In this document: in pieces, positions 57,622 to 64,000 of the stretch
How positions within the stretch are numbered: position 1 is the first letter of the stretch
Layout: each line of letters begins with the position of its first letter
Assembly: GCA_035772735.1 (NCBI GenBank)
Contig: JASDFA010000004.1
Coordinates: 16,953,501 to 17,017,500 of the forward strand
Source: Datura wrightii
Lineage: Eukaryota; Streptophyta; Magnoliopsida; Solanales; Solanaceae
Length of the DNA: 64,000 nt
Reading direction: 5' to 3'
The notes under the pieces: model-generated
Seen by the model: the letters and a program-made list of their open reading frames with translations, nothing else
Databases searched by the model: none
What the model was told of the DNA's origin: nothing
Program-made: the position numbers and the translations under genes

Positions 57622-59473
57622 GTTTTTTGTATAACGTGTTAACATCAAGATATTGTGCATAACCTGCCAATAAAGATGGTCCCATAGAAATATCAATAGT
57701 TTACCTGTTCGGGTTCTATCTTCCAAATTCCACGTATCGGTTAATTAAGAAACGTATTAATTAGTCCCTTAGCTTAAGGAAGAGGGATAGGGGAATCATA
57801 TCATGGCCCTAGGTACCTTAAAAAATGAATATGAGAGGGTAGGTAACTTTTATAAGGAAATTCCATTTTGTTACCCTCGTTTGCCCTTATTGAGTTAAAA
57901 CCCGATTTCAATTATTAGGTTTGTCTGCGCATCGTCGTCTTTCCATGCTTACCAAATTTCTTAGAAACAATAATGTGAAACAACTTTGACACCACAAATA
58001 CATAAAATAATGCAAAGGATCAGCTCACAGTGCCCACGCTGAGGGGACTTCAGACTCAATTTACAACTATGACCATAATAGAAGGCAATTTCCCTCTCTG
58101 CTTCACATTCATGCGTTCCAACTCTTTACAAAATACACACCTCAATACCAAGTAATCATAAAAATGAGGAGGAACCATAATATGCTACTATAGAATCTCA
58201 AGTACAGGGGAATGCCAAATTAATCCTTGGCATGAATTCGTGCTTGAAAATCAAGAGACAAAGAACGCCTTACATACCTTTCTCCGATGAACTTTTCTCT
58301 AACCGATTTCCTATTTCAATGATCAGCCTTCAACCTCCTTAATCGAGTGGTTTTATAGGCCAATGACAAGATTAATATATATCATAAAATTCAGCCAAAG
58401 TAACTAAACAATGGCAGTCACAATAGCAACAACAACACACGACAACATCAACAACATTTAGCCATTTTCTCCACTAGTTTTCACTAACTTTTAAGGGAGA
58501 CACAAGAGGAAATTTTACCTTATTTCTGCTGTAATTCTTCCCCTCAATATGAAGTATAATTCCAGCAAAATAACCAGCCAAAAATCCTAAGGAAAATGAG
58601 CAATATTTTGCTCACAAACAGTCCATTGGCAGCTCACTTAGCTGCCAATTTCCAGATTTTTGCTTCACAATTTGAGAGGAGTAGTTCTGGAAACATTGAA
58701 AATGATTTGATAAGTCATGACTTAAAATATAAAGGTAGTTGGGCGGTGGCCTCCTTACTGCCTGACAGTGTCACTGTAAAATGTCTATAACTTTTTACTC
58801 CAAACTCCAAACTCCAAACTAGACTCAGATACCCTTAATTTGATAGTTGTGGGGCTTATAATTCAATATATACTAGGATATATGGTTATTTGAAGTTGAC
58901 CCTTACTTATAAACTTCACATACTCTTCGATTTTCCATTCGTACACATTTCCCTTGTCATCTATGGAAAATATACATCCCGTACTTCCCTTATCATAGCA
59001 TACAAATATTAAATAATTACCAAAACTTTTCTGGGGTGTAACAATATCATATCAATCTCGTGTTAATTCCTTTATTTATGTCAATTCATATCTAATTTTG
59101 AATGTCAAACCCCTTTGGAGTGTCATGTTTGATTCTTAGATCATCAAACTACATTCATTTGTTCTATGGTTTACGTTAACCAATAAAACATAAATTAATT
59201 TCAAGTTGTTCAGATAATACTCAGTTAATTCATGAAAAGACTTATGGATTCTCCATCATTTCCTTAATCTTATCTTTTAAGCTCTTAATTAATTCCCAAT
59301 CATCATAGCTAGCCCTCAACTTGCGATACCAATCTGAAACTGTAAATGCATTTCATAGTTCGTAAATGGGATGTAAAATTAAAGGTTGATGCTCTTCTAT
59401 TTTCCTTTCCCATTCTTTTCCACATATCCTAAGTGTCAAACATTCACTCTAAAACACCCATTAATATAAAAAA

Positions 59474-59491
59474 CTTGGGTTGCCTCCCAAA
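59474..59491 (-). other. Post-protease hairpin of element K
   Basis: Minus strand TTTGGGAGGCAACCCAAG: loop AGGCAA, stem with one outer mismatch. The plus-strand right flank AAGCGCTTGATTTAA is the same GCGCTT flank as in B. A decayed second copy lies at about 59545-59575. Confidence 0.62.
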
Positions 59492-59659
59492 AAGCGCTTG
59501 ATTTAACATTGAAGAATGATGCAAATACTAAACATTATATAACATCCTTGGATTGCAGACAAGAAGCTCCTAATTTAATAGCGAGACTCAAAGATAATGC
59601 TTGAATCAGCCATTGGATGAGTCATCCCTAGGACAGGAATTTCTCACCCACTTTCTTCC

Positions 59660-60165
59660 TTTTAAGCCACGGAGGTAGTGCTTTACTCATTTTCTTGCTA
59701 CATTTTTCTTCTTGATTGCTACCTTCACTTCAAGTTTCGCAGTATCATCCTCACTCTTTTCATCCTCAGGCACAACAATGCTCTTACAATCCTTAGGCAA
59801 TAGATACCCTTCCCTACTTTAAAAGGCATCTCCTCATTCTTGACTTGGAATTTGATCTTATGCTCTTTCAAGTCCGTTATAGCTCTTCCTGTGGCAGGGA
59901 ATAGATGCCCAAGGATGATGGAAATCTCAATAGTCACCGCACAATTGAGGACCACAAAATTTGCTAAAAGTGCAAACTTACCGACTTTAACAAGAACATC
60001 CTCTATGATATCCACCAGCTTCTTTATAGTTTTATCCAACATTTGTAGTAATATATTGGTGGGTTTTAGCATGGTTAGACCGGATCTATTGTAAGTGGAA
60101 AGCGGCATCAAATCTATTCTTGCCCCATTGTCACAAAGTGCTCTCACATAATCATACGCCCCCAT
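59660..60165 (-). pseudogene. Element K aspartic protease
   Basis: Open for 146 codons: YDYVRALCDNGARIDLMPLS, where the active-site D-x-G reads C-D-N-G-A; TMLKPTNILLQMLDKTIKKL; DIIEDVLVKVGKFALLANFV; ISIILGHLFPATGRAITDL. These are typical Athila protease landmarks with substitutions. The last part shifts frame towards PEDEKSEDD. Probably inactive. Confidence 0.78.
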
Positions 60166-61110
60166 AGTTTACGGAATTATAAATGCAACAAGCTCAACCT
60201 TCTTTTCAACATTGGTACCCCTGATGATAGCACTAACTAAATGAGTGATAGAAATTACCTCATGTTCATTGGGTCACTTGTGGTTAAGCAAATCTTTGAG
60301 ATACTTGGCTAAATATGGCATTTCTTTGCCAGCATCAACAAATGGCACCCTTAAGGTTGCCTGTTTCAATGGCTCAATATGCCTCTCAATCTTGGCATAG
60401 AGAGTTTGCTCCATCAATCTGTGTGGGAAGGGAGGAAGAGATTTTGGAATTGGTGGTAAGGGTTTAGCAATGTCTACCACCTTTTCCTTAACCTTAACCT
60501 TGCCTTTTAGGTCCACCACAGCTTTTTAACTTGCAATATCAACCTGAGGCTTCACCACAACATCATCACCAACCTTGCCCTCATCAACTCTACCATCTAC
60601 ATACGTGCCTCCATTAGAATTCAATATCATTCTTCTCTGAGTCATGGGCCATGGAATGAGCATTGGAACCTCTTCCATTTCCTTTGTGATTAACAACTGT
60701 TTTTCTAGGAAGTTTTCCCTTTTGCTTCAGATTGTGCTCTCTAGAAAGGACTCTCATTTTTTGCTCCAACTTTTGGATGGACATCGTGTGGGAGCTAGCA
60801 ACTTCATTCAAACTTTTTAAACATGCATCCTATCTCTCCTAATCATAGAGCACTTTATCTAATATGTCTTTCATTTTTGAATTTCCATGATCTTGAGATA
60901 GCCCTTCTCTCCAATTATGAGAACTAGAGGATGGGCCCCTCAGGGGAACAAAAGGATTTGAGCACTAATTCTCAAAGTTTCCATTTTTGCAACCTTTACT
61001 TAGGCCTCTATGGTCATTTCTACCATAATTGTTACCTTGCATTGCAGTTGTGGTCTCCATTAACATTGGTTGTTTGATTAAGGATAGCTTTGATTTGGTT
61101 GTTAATAATT
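60166..61110 (-). pseudogene. Element K Gag C-terminal part
   Basis: SIQKLEQKMRVLSREHNLKQ and KGKLPRKTVVNHKGNGRG (60811-60614), the region following the knuckle in Athila Gags. Then VKVKEKVVDIAKPLPPIPKS, FPHRLMEQTLYAKIERHIEP and VPFVDAGKEMPYLAKYLKDL (60519-60274), the linker before the protease. The capsid domain is not recognisable in what remains to the right. Confidence 0.7.
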
Positions 61111-61514
61111 CTATCTTATATAACCTCCGGATGCATTGCTAATGTAGTTTGTAAACTGAGTACCCCTACTTTTGGTGAGTCCTCATCATCCGAGGACATC
61201 TATTAGCTTAGACTTGTTATGTCAGTTTAGTTTCAGACTTCAAGTTAGCTTGGGGCTTGTCCCAGCAACTCATCAGATAGTAGAGGCTTTTCCAACATAC
61301 ACTTAGTATGATGAGCTTTGTGATTCAGCATTGTGATACTATCACTTGATATACATTTGATGATATTTACTCATTCGCTTATCTATGTTAATGTTGCTTC
61401 CCGCTTGATTATGCTTTTAGTTCATGTTATAAACGTACCATGGGTTAGCTTGGATCTATTTGTGGTTCTAGGTTTCATGTCTCAGTCTGAGGTCCCAGCT
61501 CAGATCGAGACAAA

Positions 61515-61527
61515 CTTGATATCAGAG
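61515..61527 (+). other. Primer-binding site of element I (initiator tRNA-Met type)
   Basis: TTGATATCAGAGC, one change from TTGGTATCAGAGC, two bases after the LTR end. Confidence 0.85.
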
Positions 61528-61722
61528 CAGAGGTTTTGGTGTGTCCTAGGGTATTTAAAATCCATATTAAGTAGAGTTTTTTTCCATGGGTGTGAAGCGC
61601 ATCACACTTATGGGTAGGAGGCTATAAGACGTTTTAGAAAATTTCCTTTCTTTCATGATCTATTTCATGTGATGAACTACCTCACTATTCCTCTAACTCA
61701 TGCTATACACATTTGCAGAAAT

Positions 61723-62888
61723 ATGCCTTCACATCGAGTTAATGATGGAGGAATAGTAACGGAAATGACCAATGGCAATGGCAATACAGACGGGCATCAA
61801 CAAGCCCCACTAGTACCAGTGGATCCTTTGCCCAAGAAGGTCACTCATGCTGAGTTCAAGGCAACATTTTAGATGTTGGCACAGGCCATGACCGTTCAAG
61901 TCAACAACAGGTGGTGGCCAAAATTCCTAAGAATAGGAACTCAGTAGCAGCGAGAGTGTGAAACTTTCTCAGGATGAACCCACCTGAGTTTCTTGAGTCA
62001 AAGGTGGATGAGGACCTGCACGAGTTCCTTGAGAAAGTGTAGAAGATAACCCAGATTAAGGGGGTGATGGGAAACGAGAGTGCAGACTTAGCCTCCTATC
62101 AGCTGAAGAGGGTTGCTTACATATGGTTCCATCAGTGGAAAGATAGTAGTGAGTTGGAGCAATTCTCATGGGTAGAGGTGAGTTTGTGACTTCTTTCTCG
62201 GATGGGTTCTTCCTAAGGAGTTGAGGGAGGTAAAGACGGTGGAGTTCATCAACTTGAGGAAGAATAATAGGATTGTCCACAAGTATGATTTGGCGCTTAT
62301 CCGATAGTCCAACTATGCACCGGAGATGGTTGCTGATCCTAGGGTCGTGTTAGAAAGTTTGTGAATGGAGTGGCAGATTCCTTGGTCAAGGAGTACAAGA
62401 CTGCCATGTTGATTAATTCCAGATTTTTCCTAGTTCGTCATATATGCTCAGCAGATATACGCAGAGTAGATGAAGGAGAAGGATAGGATAGGGTGTCATG
62501 GGCACTTTCAGCATAGATTCAGTGGCGGACATTGACATCAGTTCCACCAGGGGCCATCATCCTTAGCTCATCATCAACCAGTGTTCCATCTAGGTCTTGA
62601 GGAGATCATAGAGATAGAGTGTTAGGCTCTAGGGGTCAGAGGAGCATGCCAGGAGAGCACACTTATCCAGCTTATAGGAAGTGTGGCAAGAAGCACCCTG
62701 GCGAATGCTTGTTTAGTTCAGATGTTTTCTTTGTGTGTGGAACTTTGGCTAGGCAAGGAAACAATGAAGGTCATGCCCTAGCTACTACTTCAGCAGCCCT
62801 AGTAGCTCGCCCATCTCAGCAGGGCACCTCTTCTAGTGTAGGTGGTGGGCAATGCCAAAATAGGTATTATGCACTTTTATCTCATTAG
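61723..62888 (+). pseudogene. Element I Gag (broken)
   Basis: MPSHRVNDGGIVTEMTNGNG at 61723, a 50-codon open start, then KKVTHAEFKATF and a stop. The shifted frames give LRMNPPEFLESKVDEDLHEF, LEKVQKITQIKGV, QLKRVAYIWFHQW, LRELREVKTVEFINLRKN and ALIR-SNYAPEMVADP, the same capsid landmarks as element D. Near 62670-62760 is a damaged knuckle (YRKCGKKHPGECLFSSDVFF, VCG). Confidence 0.78.
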
Positions 62889-63420
62889 GAGCAGGAGGTC
62901 TCTCCCGATGTAGTCACTGGTAAGTTATGAGTATGCCATCCTGATGTGTATGCATTGTTAGATCTAGGGGATACCTTATCTATTGTGACTCCTTATGTTG
63001 CTGTTAGTTTTGGAGTCAATCTTAAAATCCTATCAGAATCCTTCTTAGTCTCTACTCCTATCGGTGAGTCAGTTTTAGCTTGATGGGTTTACAGATATTT
63101 CCCTATCACAATTCTTCATAAGGTCACCTCAACCAACCTAGTTGAGTTAGATATGACATATTTCAATGTTATTTTCTGTATGGATTGGTTATATGTATGT
63201 TATGCCTCAGTCAGTTGTAGAACCTCCTCCATAGAGTTTTGATTTTCGACTGAACCAATCCTAGAGAGGAAAGGAAGTACAGCTGCTTGTAGATCTCAAG
63301 GACAGGAAGATGATCTCTAAGGGTTGTGTGTGTCATCTAATCTAGGTCAAGGATCCTATGTTCGAGACCCCGACTCTTCAGTCTCTTCCTGTTGTATGTG
63401 AGTATCTGGAGGCGTTTCCA
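62889..63420 (+). pseudogene. Element I protease (broken)
   Basis: VYALLDLGDTLSIVTPYVAV (D-L-G at the active site, compare D-P-G in H), ESFLVSTPIGESVLA, stop, VELDMTYFNVIFCMDWLYVC, then shifts. It parallels H position by position. Confidence 0.78.
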
Positions 63421-64000
63421 GATGATCTACCAAGTGTTCCTTCCAAGTGGGAGATTGACTTTAGTATTGACCTTCTCCATTATATGCTAACTATATCTAC
63501 TCCTCCTTACATAATAGCTCCAATCGAGCTAAAGTAGTTGAAAGAGCAGTCGAAAGATCTCCTAGACAAGGGTTTCATCAAGCCTAGAAAACCCCGATGG
63601 GGTGCTCCTATTCTCTTTGTCCGGAAGAAGGATGGTTCCCTTAGTATGTGGATTTATTATCAACAGTTAAACAAGGTCACAATCAAGAATAAGTATCCCC
63701 TCCCCAGGATTGATGACCTATTTTACTAGCTTCAGGGTGCTAAGTGTTTTTCAATGATAGACTTTAGATCCGGATATCATCGTCTTAGAGTTAGGGAGAG
63801 TGATATTCCGAAGATAGCCTTCAGGACTCAGCTAGGTTACTATGAGTTTGTAGTTATGTCTTTTGGACTAATGAATGCTCCCGCAGCTTTTATGGATTTG
63901 GTGAACAGGGTGGTCAAGCTGTATTTGTATATGTTCATAATTGTCTTCATAGATAATACTCTCACATACTCTCGGGGTGAGGAGGAGCACACTATTCATT
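63421..64000 (+). pseudogene. Element I reverse transcriptase (broken, partial)
   Basis: LKEQSKDLLDKGFIKPRKPR, WGAPILFVRKKDGSLSMW, LNKVTIKNKYPLPRIDDLFY, TAG in place of CAG, then GAKCFSMIDFRSGYHRLRVR, FRTQLGYYEFVVMSFGLMNA and VFIDNTLTYSRGEEEH. The catalytic pair FIDD is FIDN (63946-63957), so activity would be lost even without the stops. Confidence 0.85.

Larger units (their letters stand above)
55145..59043 (-). mobile_element. Solo LTR S, 3.9 kb, with perfect target duplication
   Basis: Minus strand TGTTACACCCCAGAAAAG ... TTTTGGGGTGTGACA. Flanked by ATATC at 55140-55144 and 59044-59048. There is no internal primer-binding site, gag or pol and no second copy of the ends inside, so it reads as a solo LTR of a chromovirus-type family with very long LTRs. 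It contains a hairpin-unit array and an (AT) microsatellite. Confidence 0.82.
53812..59450 (-). repeat. LTR of element G, interrupted by solo LTR S
   Basis: Begins (plus strand) TTTCACGACCCAATTTAGG beside the primer-binding site. It continues to 55144, is interrupted by S, and resumes at 59044. The far end could not be fixed; sequence of the next element starts by about 59460. AT-rich, no gene. Confidence 0.5.
59460..61145 (-). mobile_element. Element K: Athila-like gag-protease fragment
   Basis: Minus-strand fragment with Gag C-terminus, protease and post-protease hairpin; both ends lack LTRs. On the right it abuts the truncated LTR of element I. It could be the piece of an older element into which others inserted, or a deletion remnant. 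Confidence 0.65.
61146..64000 (+). mobile_element. Element I: chromovirus, 5' truncated LTR to RT, leaves window
   Basis: Order: LTR end, primer-binding site, gag, protease, RT. The LTR fragment (61146-61512) includes GGTGAGTCCTCATCATCCGA, matching the H LTR near 44450-44470, and ends GATCGAGACA. Related to H but more damaged in gag. Confidence 0.8.

Overview
The window is plant nuclear DNA made almost entirely of LTR retrotransposons of the Ty3/gypsy superfamily; I see no host gene, tRNA, rRNA or CRISPR array. Two lineages are interleaved. The first is Athila-like: its protease has a D-L-G active site, and its primer-binding sites match the 3' end of plant tRNA-Asp (TGGCGCCGTTGCCGGGG in the best copy). 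The second is Del/Tekay-like chromovirus: LTRs start TGTAAYAYCC and end near GTCGTGACA, primer-binding sites resemble TGGTATCAGAGC (initiator tRNA-Met), and one copy keeps a chromodomain-like integrase tail. Composition and element types suggest a eudicot, possibly Solanaceae, in a gene-poor (pericentromeric-type) region; the family guess is weak.

Layout. 1-8733: minus-strand Athila-like remnants A, in tandem around a shared LTR (2423-4002). 8734-44777: plus-strand chromovirus H (protease, RT, RNase H, integrase, 3' LTR), split by two insertions. The first is element B (11207-31959, plus), which itself contains element C (12955-22657, minus, target duplication GTAGT). The second is element D (32523-41793, minus, gag only), whose right LTR holds a solo LTR of family C (38475-39893, target duplication TCATT). 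44778-49252: 5' part of element E (minus, related to B). 49253-53343: 5' part of chromovirus F (minus). 53344-about 59450: gag start, primer-binding site and LTR of chromovirus G (minus), with a 3.9-kb solo LTR S inside it (55145-59043, target duplication ATATC). About 59460-61145: Athila-like gag-protease fragment K (minus). 61146-64000: plus-strand chromovirus I (LTR end to RT), running off the window.

Read as an insertion history, the order is G, then F in G, E in F, H in E, B in H and C in B. The B, C, D and solo-LTR steps are supported by both junctions; the H-in-E, E-in-F and F-in-G steps rest on one visible junction each. All coding regions are broken by stops and frameshifts.

The Athila-like elements B and C encode Gag, protease and a third reading frame (ORF3) but no RT or integrase, so they look non-autonomous; A and E are probably the same type but are incomplete here. 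The most interesting unexplained structure is non-coding. A short hairpin with loop AGGCAA sits just after the protease stop in four separate elements, and its stem changes on both sides between families (CTTGGG/CCCAAG versus CACGGG/CCCGTG). Element C has internal copies of its polypurine tract. Long inverted repeats lie near the TATA box in the LTRs of several families.
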